Below are positions 1 through 12,219 of a stretch of 64,000 nt of DNA, one piece after another. The notes beneath the pieces are model-generated. The model saw only the letters and a program-made list of their open reading frames with translations, was not told the DNA's origin and did not search any database. How positions within the stretch are numbered: position 1 is the first letter of the stretch; every line of letters starts with the position of its first letter. Origin of the DNA: Heterostelium multicystogenum (taxonomy: Eukaryota; Evosea; Eumycetozoa; Acytosteliales; Acytosteliaceae); the NCBI GenBank assembly GCA_003667245.1, contig RCNN01000138.1, forward strand, positions 20,127 through 84,126. Reading direction: 5' to 3'. Both the position numbers and the translations under genes were made by a program.

Positions 1-1576
1 CACATATATTTTTGTTCTTGATTGTTCTATTTTGTTGTTTGTAGAGCGATGGATGATCATTTGCACACCTAAAAATATATTTCAAAAACAGCAGCAAACA
101 TCATCCACAAATATTTGCTTATTTTAACTTTTTTTTAGTGGTCAAAATCAATCACATTTTTTCACAGTGCTCCCACCCAACTTTGCTTCATTCGTTTCTT
201 TTACCGGTGTTGGTCAAGTCAGGTGAGGTAGTAGTGGTGCTACTTATGGAAATGGAAGGTAGTTACTATTGATTTTGTTGTTGTTGTTGTTTTTTATTTA
301 TTTAGTTTTCAATTATTGCGATTGGTGTTGTTATTGTTGTTGATGTTGTTGTTTCAAACATATGATGCTGATTGATTGCCTGATTGTTCATTTAGATGTT
401 AAGCACTTCTCAATCCTGTAACATACATACATTTGTAATAGTATACTAATAGTAGAAGGATCAGACAAATACCAACAATATTCAAAGTATATTTCAAATC
501 AATCATTCTGTTTGTCAATCATAATGAAGATGTGCTTCTACCCACTTGATCAGATCTTTGATCTTTAGGAAGTTGATGTATTTTTTGCAGATCTTAAAAT
601 AATTATCGAAATAGTTTCAAGTATCTGTCCAACGACGATCGTCAGACGGCAAAGTGTTCTTCCAAACAAAAAAAACAAAAAACTATTTTTTGATCAATCA
701 AGACGATGTATAATCAACAGTGGAAAATCAGCCGCTTTACATTTATTAACAGCAACAGCAAATAATAGCAGCAATAACAAGAGCAAAATAACAATATTCA
801 AACAAACAATTTCATCTGTTAAAAATAATAATACAATTCAATTCTCATTAGTTAAAGTTTGCTTAAATCAGGATATGCTCTAAATTAACACACATACAAA
901 CACAAGTTATCATTTCTAGTTTCTTTCATCTTGGTTTAAGTAAATCAAAAAACACACCAAAATAAATACATACTGCATACATACATATATTCTATCAACA
1001 AATAAACACCAAGTGGTGTGATCATCTTTCCATCATGTTCAAATCTCAGCAGACATTACTCACACACATGTTTGCACATTTAAGTAGTATTTGCTTGCCC
1101 AGTAATACTTTTTTAAAAAAACACATATTCATATCAACTAGCTGACCTAACCACAAATATTTCAAACGATCACACTCATCACTAAACCACAAACTTAGTC
1201 CACACCTCAGCAAGGGTCATATTTTAAAACAAACAACCCAAATCAGTCAAAAACAATTAAGATTGAATCCACATAATGTATTAATATAATTCCTTTTACA
1301 AATTTAAATAAATAGATAGATTAATTAAGATTGGTTCAGTTTGGTCCTACATTCAGCACGCCAACATTTTAATATTATAGAATTAGTAATAATAAACAGT
1401 TCAGACAATAACAAAGAGGAATCAATCAAATCAAAACCAATCAATCAAAACAAAAGAATACCAAGCCAACAACAATAACAACAACAACAATTATATTTGA
1501 AAATTGTTGGATTTAATTTAATAGCCAAAAAGATACTTATTTATTTATTTATTCGTTTATATATATCTATTTATAT
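1..1576. other. Gene-free leader upstream of kinase
   Basis: No convincing coding sequence on either strand. The stretch is A/T-rich with many CAA/ACA-rich runs and short poly-A and poly-T tracts, typical of a dictyostelid 5' intergenic region and UTR. It presumably holds the promoter of the kinase gene that follows, but no specific element can be assigned. Confidence 0.5.
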
Positions 1577-4043
1577 ATGGTAGAAGAAAGAATGGAAATA
1601 CATAGTGTTGGTCCATTTATCATTGGAAAAACCCTGGGTCAGGGTACAACTGGAAAAGTCAAGTTGGGATTTCACAAGGATACTGGATTCAAAGTTGGAA
1701 TTAAAATTATAAACAAAGATCTACTCAATAATAAACCATCGATGAGAAGAAAGATCGAAAGAGAAGTTGTACTCATGAAACTAATAGATCATCCAAATGC
1801 ATTAAAGATGTACGAAGTGTATGAAACTTCAAATTATTTGTAAGTTACAGACTATCTCCTCCAGGAAATCCATTTCAAAAGCAAACTAACCACTCTGGTG
1901 ATGATCTTCATTTCAGATTCCTTATTTTAGAATATGTAGAAGGTGGCGAGCTTTTCGATTATTTAGTTGAAAAAGGAGGTTTGGAAAGCGGAGAAGCATT
2001 GTTTTTCTTTCAACAAATCATTAGTGGTTTAGATTATTGCCACAGCAGAAATATATGGTAACTATCATTTCCACCAATCAATGGATTGGGTTCCATAGAG
2101 GTGTATTGTATTAATTGATATCATTCAATTCATCCAGTCATAGAGATTTAAAGCCAGAAAATTTATTGTTGAGCGGAGATAAAAAGATTAAGATATGTGA
2201 TTTTGGTATGGGTTCGATTATTAAGAAAGACAGTCTCCTACACACCAGTTGTGGTTCACCTCATTATGCCAGTCCTGAAGTGGTTTCTGGAATTGATTAT
2301 GATGGACAAAAGACTGATGTTTGGAGTTGTGGTGTTATTTTATATGCATTGTTTGACAGTAATTATCAATCAATCATTCATTCAGGCTTTGGATTCACCA
2401 TTTGATATTGACCTGCTTTTACATCTATTCTAGGGACGACTTCCATTCGATGATGATAATATTAGAAGACTTTTGAGCAAAGTAAAGAGCGGTGATTTTG
2501 TAATGCCCGCATTTATTCACAAGGATGCACAAGATTTGTTAACGAAAATGTTAATTGTTGATCCAAAAAAAGAATATCAATCAAGGATATCAAAAAAACA
2601 TCCATGGTTCCTCTCGAATACAGTTCAAATTCAAAAATCGATTCCAGTTGATGAAATTGTATCCACTCCATTGCCCGATCTGTCTGTATTGGACGATGAG
2701 ATATTTAGAAGTTTGATGGTACTTGGACTGGGCTCAGTTGACGAGGTCAAAAAAGCTTTGGTTAGTAATGAGTAGGTAATCGATTGTTCGACGCTCCAGA
2801 GTTCCTTACTAACAGGACAATTGATTGTTTCAGAAAATCACAAATACTTGTATATTATAGATTGCTTGAGGAAAGAAAGAAATACGATAATGAAGGAAAT
2901 AAGTATGGTGTCAAGATATCTAAATCCAACGCTGGAAACGAAAAGAGAAGAAACAGTGCATCGGAATTGTCTTTGCGTCGTATGTTTGGCAAACAAAAGA
3001 GCTCAACAGACATCAATAATCCACCATCGCCTCACAACGTCAACGGTGGTATACCTCCACCCCTCAACCTATCCAACTCCAACGGCAATTTAGCACCACA
3101 ACAATCACCAAGACAACAAACTTTACAATCCGAAGGTTTATTGAAGCAAGCATTACAACAGCATCACCAACAATCACAAATGAACAACCAACAAAACAAC
3201 TACCACCCCCAGACAGGAGCACCATCATCGACACCCATTTCCATTACAGTCAGCGACAAACTGCCTTCGATTCAGACTCTTCAGATCAACAATGGTGGCG
3301 GAAGCAGTCCAACCAGCAACCACTACCCAAGCAACACTGCACCAAAGAATATTGTCCCACCACTTTCACTGAGTCAGGCCATTCCTCCACCATCAACACC
3401 AAAGGAGCCAATACAGAGACGTGGCTCCATGACAGCAACCTCGAATCCAGCAACCAGTCCAACCATTTCACATCGTGGAAAGACATCGTCACCTATTGAA
3501 ATCACCAAAGTCCGCAAGCTCAAGCTACAAGAGTCGGCCACTCCCAACTCACCTATCATTGGTTCTAGCCCAAAGAAATCCTGGTTCTCTTATTTCTTCT
3601 CGAAGGGCAATAGCAGCACCAACCTCAAGAATCAATCGTCACTGAGCAACAACAGCGCCACAACCACTACTACCACCACCACCACTACACAGTCATCAAC
3701 ACCAACATTGGTCGTTGAAACTAGAATTGACAGCAGTCTCATTGTAGTCAACCTCGAAAAAGTATTCACCAAGCTCGGAATCGAATGGAAGCTGAAGAGC
3801 AACCAATCACAGATATCATATAGCTTGAAGTACCCAACCTCGTCCACTGTGTCGTCTTCTTACAATGCCAACAGCAACGTCATGCAAGACGGTGCCGGAC
3901 ACTCGACCCTTTACGAATGTGACATTGAAGTCGACAAATCTACGACCAGTGACACACTCAACAGAATCTATATCGTCAAGAAATCTGGCTCCAACAGTTT
4001 CTTCTCTTCACTCACCAATTCAATTGAACAATTATTTATATAA
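1577..4043 (+). CDS. BRSK/SAD-like Ser/Thr protein kinase (AMPK-related)
   Basis: A CAMKL-family kinase phosphorylating Ser/Thr. Five exons fit: 1577-1839, 1917-2057, 2138-2358, 2434-2771, 2834-4043. The N-terminal kinase domain shows [13 protein letters not shown] (Gly replacing the usual Ala before the ATP-binding Lys), [17 protein letters not shown], and the activation loop [14 protein letters not shown] with an LKB1-type Thr. It is followed by a UBA-like segment ([19 protein letters not shown], then [15 protein letters not shown]) matching the BRSK order, a long Q/N/P/S-rich linker, and KKSWFSYFF leading into a KA1-like C-terminus, as in BRSK1/2. Three single-base anomalies lie in conserved kinase sequence: an extra T at about 2352-2354 (ALLTG expected before RLPFDDDN), one A too few in the run 2565-2571, and one A too many at 2592-2598. 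I read these as consensus errors. An alternative start is the Met at 1592. Family assignment is confident; the D. discoideum orthologue was not identified. Confidence 0.9.
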
Positions 4044-4639
4044 AATAATTAGTTAAATGAACTTAATAATAATAATAATAATAATAATAGTATAGAAGAA
4101 TATAAAATATATATAATCGATTAGTTATATCAAACAATAACAATGAACATCACTGCATAGCAGTAGCAAAAGCAAGCAAACATGAAACAATATCAAACCA
4201 ACAAGATGATGATTATAAATAGTAGTACTATAAGCAAGATAACTACCAATTCACCTTAACTATCTATCTATCTGTCGAATATATAGGACAATTTTAATTT
4301 AGATAATTAATTAATTTTTAATAATAAAAATACAAAAAAACAATTATAAAACAGATATTTGTATAACTGATCAGGTTAATTTTTGTAATCTCATATTTTT
4401 TGAGAACTGCTGTTGAACTTTTGATTTCAATTTCAAGGAATGTTAAATTTCAAAAAAAAACCAAAATTTACAATGGATTCACTTTCTGTTTTTTTCTTGT
4501 AATAAATAAATACATCATGAATTTTTGTCAAAAAACACACATTCTAACATATATAAAGCACTGATAATAATTATAATTATTGATAATAACAACCTATTTA
4601 TAAAATCTATTGTATTGTGATTGTTAAAAAGACAACAAG
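4044..4639. other. Intergenic, kinase 3' region / NADAR 5' region
   Basis: No gene seen. The stretch opens with a TAA/AAT microsatellite just after the kinase stop and is otherwise A/T-rich. Confidence 0.5.
4064..4089. repeat. (TAA)n microsatellite
   Basis: About eight uninterrupted TAA/AAT units about 20 bp after the kinase stop codon, in the presumed 3' UTR. Trinucleotide runs of this kind are common in dictyostelid non-coding DNA. Confidence 0.8.
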
Positions 4640-5259
4640 ATGACTAGCAGACCAGTTATAAATTTTTATAGAGCAGAGGACAATTTTGGTTGCTTCAGCA
4701 ATTTTTCACGGCATCCAGTTACGATTGGAGGCTATGTTTGGCCCACCTCAGAACATTATTTTCAAGTATGAATGAATGAATGAATGAATAGAAGGAAGAA
4801 AAGAAATGGATCGAATGTTGGAGCTAATTGAATTCATCATGTTTAAAGGCAGTTAAAATTTGAAACAACTGAAATAGCTTACTTCCATGCAATTAGAGAA
4901 GCAAAGACACCAGGTGACAGTGCTAAAATGGGTCGTTCTCGAGCACCACCCACTGAGAAAAGACTGGGAGGAAATAAAGGATGGAGTAATGTATGATGTA
5001 GTTTTGGCCAAGTTTCAACAACACAAAGATATCCAAAAGAGTATGACATCAATATTAGAAAACTAACCTTTAACAATCAACTAATATATAATCAATTATC
5101 AATTTCAAATCAGTTCTTTTGGATACTGAGGATTCTATTTTGGTAGAGCACACCAAAAACGATTCATATTGGGTGATGGTGGTCATGGTTTGGGTCTGAA
5201 TAAACTTGGTGAAAACTCTTGAAAAAGTCAGGGAATACATAAGAAATAATCCACAATAA
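4640..5259 (+). pseudogene. NADAR-domain (YbiA/DUF1768) gene, disrupted
   Basis: NADAR proteins act on ADP-ribose-linked or riboflavin-pathway N-glycosides. Exon 1 (4640-4765) starts MTSRPVINFYRAEDNFGCFS and ends in SEHYFQ, the family N-terminus. A GT...AG intron with TGAA repeats leads to exon 2 at 4853, beginning LKFETTEIAYFHAIREA, then PGDSAKMGRSRAPP. Downstream the frame breaks: an extra A at 4958-4961 is needed to recover KDWEEIKDGVMYDVVLAKF. The second intron (about 5064-5113) lacks a clear GT donor. Exon 3 (LDTEDSILVEHTKNDSYW) then needs one G more at 5171-5173 and one base fewer near 5210 to reach LGLNKLG and the stop at 5257-5259. About 160 residues would result, the usual NADAR length. 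With at least four defects in a short gene it may be a true pseudogene, but the window has a high general indel background, so an intact gene with sequence errors is possible. Confidence 0.75.
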
Positions 5260-5358
5260 AATCGTATATCACATTTTAGTTAGGTTATTTTACAATAATT
5301 TATAAATAGGTTTTATTTAGTTAATATTATATTATTATATTATTGGATATATTATCGA

Positions 5359-5765
5359 GATGCACTGTGAGTGGCATAACTGTCGAAACAAACCTACTAA
5401 TACACTTCCCATACCAAAGGTACCAACCCTTTCATCATCGTCGTCATCATCAAGAGTGGCTGAAGAGCTTCTTAATTTATAGCCAGAGGACTTTGATATA
5501 GTGGATTTTTGGGAAATAGTCATGGCACATAGAATCGAAATGCATTTGGTCATCGAATTTACTCAGAGTATTGGCCTTTCTGAGATGTGGAGATTTTTTG
5601 AGGAATGACATTGTGAAGGTTGCCGCAGCTTTTGCTCAGACGGCTATGTGAAAGACCAAACATTCGGATTGCTACCAGAATGGTGTAAATGATTAACACC
5701 ATGGCTCGATGGACTGGTGGTCAGTTTTATACTAAGATTTTTGGGGGGAATTCGAAGGAGAAGAT
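5359..5765 (+). pseudogene. Decayed coding remnant, unrecognised
   Basis: From an ATG at 5359 the frame reads MHCEWHNCRNKPTNTLPIPK, a poly-Ser run, a TAG, then PEDFDIVDFWEIVMAH, a TGA, HCEGCRSFCSDGYVKDQTFG with spaced cysteines, another TGA, and LTPWLDGLVVS. Coding-like sequence between stops in the same frame, with an alternative coding-like frame (RCGDFLRNDIVKVAAAFAQT) overlapping the middle, suggests an old gene broken by several shifts and stops. I do not recognise the family. The Cys/His spacing hints at a metal-binding module, but this is inference. It sits directly behind the broken NADAR gene. Confidence 0.35.
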
Positions 5766-5769
5766 TCGG

Positions 5770-7478
5770 TGGAGCCATCTTTCTTCCTTATTTTCCTTCT
5801 TTTTAGAACTAAATAAATTTAATAATTTCATTTCTATTATAATATTTTAAATAAATAAACAAGGATTGTAACAATAGATATTTCAGGGTAATGGTATAAT
5901 TTCGATATGACTGTAATGATTTAATTGGATGAATTTAAAAGAATAAAATAAGATATATTTAGAATAATATAAATAGGATTAAAATAGAAATTTGGTTATT
6001 CTATCGATTGGATATATAATTTTATAAATTAAAAGATAGAATATCGTTGTTGGGATAGGGATACTATTTTATTTTCTAGATTCCTATGTTTAGACTGAGG
6101 CAGAGTTACACTAACCAAAAAAAGTAAGTTAGTTGATACACAGCAAATGAAATGGAGGATATTCTTATTTTATACCTCGTCCAAACATTTAATTTATTGT
6201 TTAATTTAAAAAAATATCAAGATATAAATTTATTTCACGATATATGATGATATCCTAATGTTATTGATGGTTGACATGTTTGGTTGTGTTTAAAAAATTT
6301 TGTGATTGATGGGAAGTGTTGGATTTACCACCTCGTTTGTATAATTGGAGTGATATTTTAAGTTAAATAACATATATATACATGTGTTGTTTTGGTGTTG
6401 TCTTGTTGGAGTGTGTGTGTTTGGGGTTACCCACAAATTTGATGGAGTGTTAGATATATCTGGTTATCTGTTGTGGAGTGTAAAGGTAGACATGTATTGT
6501 TTTGGTTGTTACCATATCCAAACAAACCTATTTATGTTAATATTTTCAATTAGTGATTATAGAATGGTGTAGTTGTGTTGTTATCAATGTCCGTTGAATC
6601 ATATTCAACATCAATTTTAATGAATGAAACAACAGTCGTACTACTATTGGTAGTATAGATTGGTGTTGATAGTACTGTACTCTTGAGTTTCTGTGATAGT
6701 TAAACACTCATTTATATTTCGAATGAAGAATCTATTAATCTGGGAATATATATTATTCTTATTATTTATTTGTAAACTAGACATAAAGATGTACTGATTA
6801 ATTCTCTAACTTTTACTACTCCTCTCTGTTGTTCTTGTGATGATGCAGAATATAGTATAATACTTTTAAAGTTAAATTACCAGTATTGTTTCCAGGTTTT
6901 TCCTACACAAAGCTACCAATGTTAGTTGGTTTGTGTGATTCTCACAACATAATCCCATGATATAAATTCCAACACCAGCTGTGTTATATCAACAGTAAAA
7001 TGAACATCATTCATTTGTAATCTATTTTTATAATCTTAAATTAATTGACAATATCTTCAGAACTTAATATAATGTTAAATTGATCTGTGACTACACCTTT
7101 TCTCTGGTTGGAGGGTAAATACGAGAGTAGAATTTAGAAAGCAACTAAGTTCGACTATTGATTCTTAATTATTATTACGATGATATTTTTAGAATCAAAG
7201 AGGTTTTTCTGGAAAATGTATAATAGTTAACAACTATATATTTTGGTTTTGTAAATTGGTCATTTTGAATCACAATAGTGATTGTTATTTATATTAATAA
7301 AGTCAATCTATTTTTTGCAAGTCAAATTTTTGTAAGTTTGACTTGATACTTATTCAATAGAAAGGATATGGATGGATGGCATAATTATATAATTAATATG
7401 AATGAAAAATACAAGAAATTTACTATTTATTTTGTTTATTGGGTTTTGATTACGTTTAGTTAATATTACAATTTGAAT
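5770..7478. other. Intergenic, no supported gene
   Basis: A long A/T-rich stretch with G/T-rich patches (for example GTGTGTGTGTTTGGGG near 6410). Small open frames have no domain, no codon bias and no plausible splice partners. It lies between the decayed remnant and the 3' end of the flavoprotein gene on the other strand. Confidence 0.5.
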
Positions 7479-9229
7479 TTACTTGTTATTAAGAATGGAT
7501 TTGATATTGAGAGCTGCTGTGTATCCAAATGTCATGGCTGGTCCAAGAGTGGCACCAGGTCCTGGATAAGTCTTACCCATTACTGCTGCAGCACAATTTC
7601 CAATGGCATATAAACCTTTAATGACTGAACCATCCTCACGAACTACACGAGCCCATTCGTCAGTCAGCAATCCACCCTTAGTATCGAGGTCTCCTGGTTT
7701 GACTTGAACTGCATAGTAAGGAGGTTTTAATGGTGCGAGGTTGGGGTTAGGGAGAGTAGGATCACCGTAATAGCGGTCATAGGCACTTTCTCCACGTTGG
7801 AAGAGTGTATCTTTGCCATCCTTAGCCATCTTATTGAAATTTTCAATTGTTAATTTAAGAGATTCTTCTGGAACACCGATTTTCTTGGCCAATTCTTCTG
7901 GAGATGATGCTTGTTTGAAGAGTACCTGATTCACTCCATGACTTGGGGAATGGTTGTCCTGGGAATAGACCAACAAATAAATATTTCTTTCTGGTCTCTT
8001 CATCAATAATCATCCATGAGTTCATAAGCCGACTTTCCATGAGCATACATGATATCTACAAATTCGTGGTATGGGACACACTCATTAAGGTAGCGATTTC
8101 CATTACCGTCTACGATGATCATTGATGGGATAGATCTGTCTGCAACCAAGAAGAAGGGATAATCATTTGGACGAGGAACAGATGGAGCACCCCAAACTTT
8201 ACCGAGAAGAGCAGTGGCAGCACCGGCTTTAATACCTGAAGTGAGAGTATCACCAGTTGCATCGTGGGTGGAATGAGTCCATTTATTTGATGTTGGACTT
8301 GGCAGGTATTTTTCTCTCAACTCTTGGTTTTGGGAGAATCCTCCAGCAGCGAAAATAACTCCTCCCTTGGTCTCGATTAGTTCTTCTTTTCCATTACGCA
8401 TAACTTTAATTCCAATAACATTTCCTTTAGAATCTTGAACAAGATCAACAAAAGGTGTGCTCAACCAAAGTTCACAATTGGCATTGGACATAGCTAATCT
8501 AAGTTGTGCGATTAACGACTCTCCAAGAGAGAATAGTTTTCTTACGAGTAAACAAAGCACCAATGGTTCTAAGTCCAACAGCAAGGGCTACTTTTTTACC
8601 TTTCCAAGTTCTGGTCATCATATTAACTTTACCAAACTCTTCAGAGGTCATTGCAATACCATGAGTATCAATTCTAGATCTAGACATAGTATCTAATAAT
8701 GTACCAAGACGGTTTGAATCAAAGACAACTGGATCAATGGAGCGACCACGTGGGTGTCCTCCTGGTCTTTCTGGTAGTAGTCGGAATATCCATTTGTATA
8801 CTGGAATCTGACCAAGGTATTATCACGAAGGAATGAAAGCATCTCTGGTCCTTTAGTTAGATAGGCCATCTTCCTTTCATCACTTACATCATCGCCAACA
8901 GTAGCATCTAGATATCTTTTGGCATCCTCAACAGTATCTTTGACACCTCCCATCTGCAAATATATATTATTAGGTACCCAGAGTGCTCCTCCCGATAGTG
9001 CAGAAGTTCCACCATATTTAGCAGACTTTTCAATTAGCAAAGTTTTCATTCCCTTGAGTTGTGATGTAATGGCAGCAGTCATTCCTCCTGCGCCAGATCC
9101 TACTACAACTACATCATAGGAGTGATTCCAATTATTTGCACCTTCGATTTTCTTACTTCCAGCAGTGGAATATGATGAAACTAATTTTGGAAAGCTATTC
9201 CATTTTCTTGTTAAAACTGACGTACCAGT
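7479..9229 (-). CDS. FAD-dependent oxidoreductase, 3-ketosteroid dehydrogenase-like (frame-broken)
   Basis: A flavoprotein of the FAD-binding-2/fumarate reductase superfamily, closest in motifs to 3-ketosteroid-delta1-dehydrogenases. Reading from the high-coordinate end: SYDVVVVGSGAGGMTAAI (Rossmann GxGxxG), KYGGTSALSGGALWVPNN, ERPGGHPRGRSIDP, FAAGGFSQN, PYYAVQVKPG, DTKGGLLTD, and YPGPGATLGPAMTFGYTAA near the C-terminus, the family's terminal FAD-contacting motif. The protein runs through at least five frames. Shifts at 8768-8770 (one base short) and 8537-8540 (one base extra) are homopolymer-like; those near 8005 and 7925 are not. The N-terminus is unresolved: sequence stays open to about 9229 without a clear Met, so a short upstream exon is likely. 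Length would be about 570 residues, normal for the family. Substrate is not established, and loss of function cannot be excluded. Confidence 0.8.
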
Positions 9230-9299
9230 TTATTAAACAAGCTTATCACTAGAGAATACATATTATATTAGTACAATCAATCACTTTGCCAATCATCAT

Positions 9300-10520
9300 G
9301 AACCCACTTTTAAAATTAAATTGTTTTGTACAATGAGCGAATTCGTGTGATAAAATATTAATGTTTAGATATATTACAATAGATATATATGTAAGATATA
9401 TTTATCTTTTATTGATATATATGATTATTCTATTATTGAATAGAATGAAATGAATCGTAAGATAGAAGACATGTTGTTGTTTCTTTTATATTAATTGCTA
9501 GATGAGAAGTGACTGTACTTGTATTACAATATAAGGTTTGATGTCGACAACACTCGATTACTAATGAAAGAGTTTAAATTTACGGGGACATTCTCTCTAT
9601 ATTAAAATATCCTATTTATATGAATAAAGACAGATCAATCAAAAGACCCCAATTTTATAAAGTAAATCAAACAACCTCCACATTGAATTTCTAAAAACAA
9701 AACAATCACATGGGGTAAAAGACCAAACTCTGACTTTTTCATGGTTTGATAGCGCACTCAAACGAATCACTTTGAAAAAACAATTCAAAGTCAACAATAT
9801 TGTCAGGTTGTTGGCAAAGAAATTTGGATAAATTAGTAAACTATACAATTTGATGTTGTTATATGGTATTATATTATATTATTTTGTAAAAATCATAGTT
9901 TATTATTTGATTTATAAAGAGAAGAAATCTAAAATTTTAACAATATAATTTCAATGATTCACTTATGTCAAGTTTAATATTCCACTGAAATATATTATTT
10001 GAGAAGCTTCACTACTCATAAAGTAATCTCATAAATCTTAATTCGCAATATTATTTATTTACAATTTAAATAAAATCCACATACAATTTATTATCTGTTT
10101 ATTTTCTTTTAGATCTAAAAAGAATAAAAAAAAACCATAAAAAACTAAAATAAATAAATAAAAAATACAAATTAATTTTCAAACGAAAATTTATTAAAAG
10201 TTCAAATCTTGAAAAATGTGGTCTGGGTCTTTGGACCTTCTCCTGGTATCCAAAAATCGACAAAATTATTTTGAGGTGTTTAATCATATAAATATACCAG
10301 ACAATATTAAGTAATAGTATCTAGATATTATTCGTAATTCAGACCAACTCTTAGACTACTTATACCACCTCTAAAATGTCTTGTTTCTGATGGTTTGTTT
10401 TTTTAAAATGATAAATTGATTTTTAAATCTACAAATCTATTAAATCAAGACAATAAGATTATTATTATTATTATTATTTTTTTATTATTAATATAATTAT
10501 ATATAATATCGAATAAGATT
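9300..10520. other. Divergent intergenic region
   Basis: Lies between the flavoprotein (reading left) and the acid phosphatase (reading right), so it should hold both promoters. It is A/T-rich with a TATATGTAAGATATATTT-type stretch near 9385 and an (ATT)n tract at 10458-10478. No gene was recognised on either strand. Confidence 0.5.
10458..10478. repeat. (ATT)n microsatellite
   Basis: About seven ATT units followed by a T-run, roughly 40 bp upstream of the acid phosphatase start codon. Confidence 0.8.
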
Positions 10521-11837
10521 ATGTTAAAATTATATATTTTTGTATCATTACTTGTAGTTTGCTCATATGGAAATGATTTGCTGGCTCCAAAAAGTGTTAA
10601 GCTCTCTTTTACCGGAGTTGACAGTGAAATGAGAGTTACCTGGAATTCTGTTGATCTTGCACACTCTCCATCTATATTATTCTCGACTGAATATTTCACA
10701 CCTATGGCGAGCAGGATATATATATTGGAGTAGAGGCAACCTCAGACACTTATTCCATCAATAAAGGTTGGAGTGGATATGTTTATACTGGAGTTATCAG
10801 AGCTTTGGAGCCAAACACAGTTTATTATTATGTAGTTGGTGATAAACTTGAAGGTGCTTGGTCACAAACATACAATTTCACATCTGGAGTCATCGACTAT
10901 ACCTGGAGGGTAAGTCCACACAGCATAGTTTGTTACGGTGATATGGGGGATGCTGGAGGAAATCAGGAAACTATAGAGAATATTCTTCAGAACTTGGACA
11001 ACTATTCTCAAGTACTACACATTGGAGATATTGCCTATGCTGACAGCTCAAAGAAAGGACATCAATCTACTTGGAATAGCTTCTTAGACCAAGTAAACCC
11101 AATTACTTCCCACACTCCATATATGGTTTTGCCCAGGAAACCACGATACTTTTGCATATGGTGTTGTATATAAAGCAAACATTCAATATGCCAGGTAAAC
11201 ACAACTGGTATTCCTACAATCTCAATGGTATCCATTATGTATCATTCTCTACCGAAGAGGATTACGATGAAGGATCTCACCAATACAAATGGATTGAAAA
11301 GGATCTTAAACATTTCAGAGCTGAAAATCCAACTGGATGGTTAGTAGTATGGGCTCATCGTCCTCTATATTGCTCAAGCACAAAGAAATGGTGCTCCAGT
11401 GAAAGTCAAGATCGTTTATACTTTGGAAAAACCTACGATCATTTGTTCAAGAAATATAATGTTGATATTTTTTATATCTGCTCATACTCACAGCTATGAA
11501 AGTAAGTCAAGCCCATTGCGATTTACAAGACAATTCATTGTAGCTAATAAATCTAATTCTTTTACAGGAACATTACCAGTTTTATACAATGAGGTCAAAG
11601 GTACCTATGATAATCCAAAGGGAACTGTCCATTTTATTGTTGGAACTGCAGGAAACAGAAGTGGAAATGTGAACGGTTGGGATAAGAAGCCAATTTGGTC
11701 AGATGGTCCACGTATAGAGAGAAATGGCTTTTGGTGTCATTAACTTTGCCAACGAAACACATCTGCAATGGCAATTCATTGAAAATTCTAATTACCAAGT
11801 TCAAGATGAAATTTGGGTAACTAAAGGTTATTTTTAA
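10521..11837 (+). CDS. Purple acid phosphatase, secreted
   Basis: A binuclear-metal phosphomonoesterase of the plant/fungal PAP type, probably secreted or lysosomal. The start gives a clear signal peptide (MLKLYIFVSLLVVCSYG). A fibronectin-like N-domain follows (MRVTWNSVD, NTVYYYVVGD), then the metallophosphatase blocks: YGDMGD, LHIGDIAYAD, PGNHD (recovered after removing one T), WAHRPLYCSS, and SAHTHSYER across the intron 11502-11567. The C-terminus is IEWRMAF-like in position: RIERMAFGVINFANETH, ending at TAA 11835-11837 with AATAAA immediately after. Frame shifts map to homopolymers: CC at 10701-10702 (one C short), T-run 11127-11130 (one extra), T-run 11468-11473 (one extra), A-run 11722-11724 (one extra). 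All metal ligand motifs survive, so the gene is probably functional with consensus errors. Length is about 420 residues, usual for the family. Confidence 0.9.
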
Positions 11838-12219
11838 CAATAAACAGTAGTCTTGTTTATATGATATCTTTTCTGTTCTGTTTATTTTACAAATTCAAGA
11901 ATGATTGATCTATTTAATTCCAATTTAAGGTTAGAACTAAAATAATAATAAATTAATGGTGGAGTGGAGGAAATGAGGAGGAAGAGGAGGAGGAAGCTGG
12001 ATTTTCAGAGAAATAATTAAATAATAATCTTCAAAATATAATGGAGAATTTACAATTTTAAAATGTTATTATTTTGTTTCTTTTCTTTTTAGTTGTTCAT
12101 ATTTCTATATCTTTACATAGTGATAGAAATATAGATATAGTTAGTTGATTGGTTAGTAAATAATAAATTAATAATAATTTAGATTGTGTGAGTGGGTGTT
12201 TGTTTGTTTGGTTGTTTGG
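11838..12219. other. Convergent intergenic region
   Basis: 3' regions of the acid phosphatase and the zinc-finger gene meet here. Contains a short G/A-rich patch near 11965-11995. No gene seen. Confidence 0.5.

Noticed and set aside
6384..6572. 62-codon open frame rich in Cys/Val/Leu
   Set aside because: Derived from G/T-rich low-complexity DNA; no family resemblance and no coding context.
9639..9848. 69-codon minus-strand frame
   Set aside because: No recognisable motif; sits in a divergent intergenic region with A/T composition.
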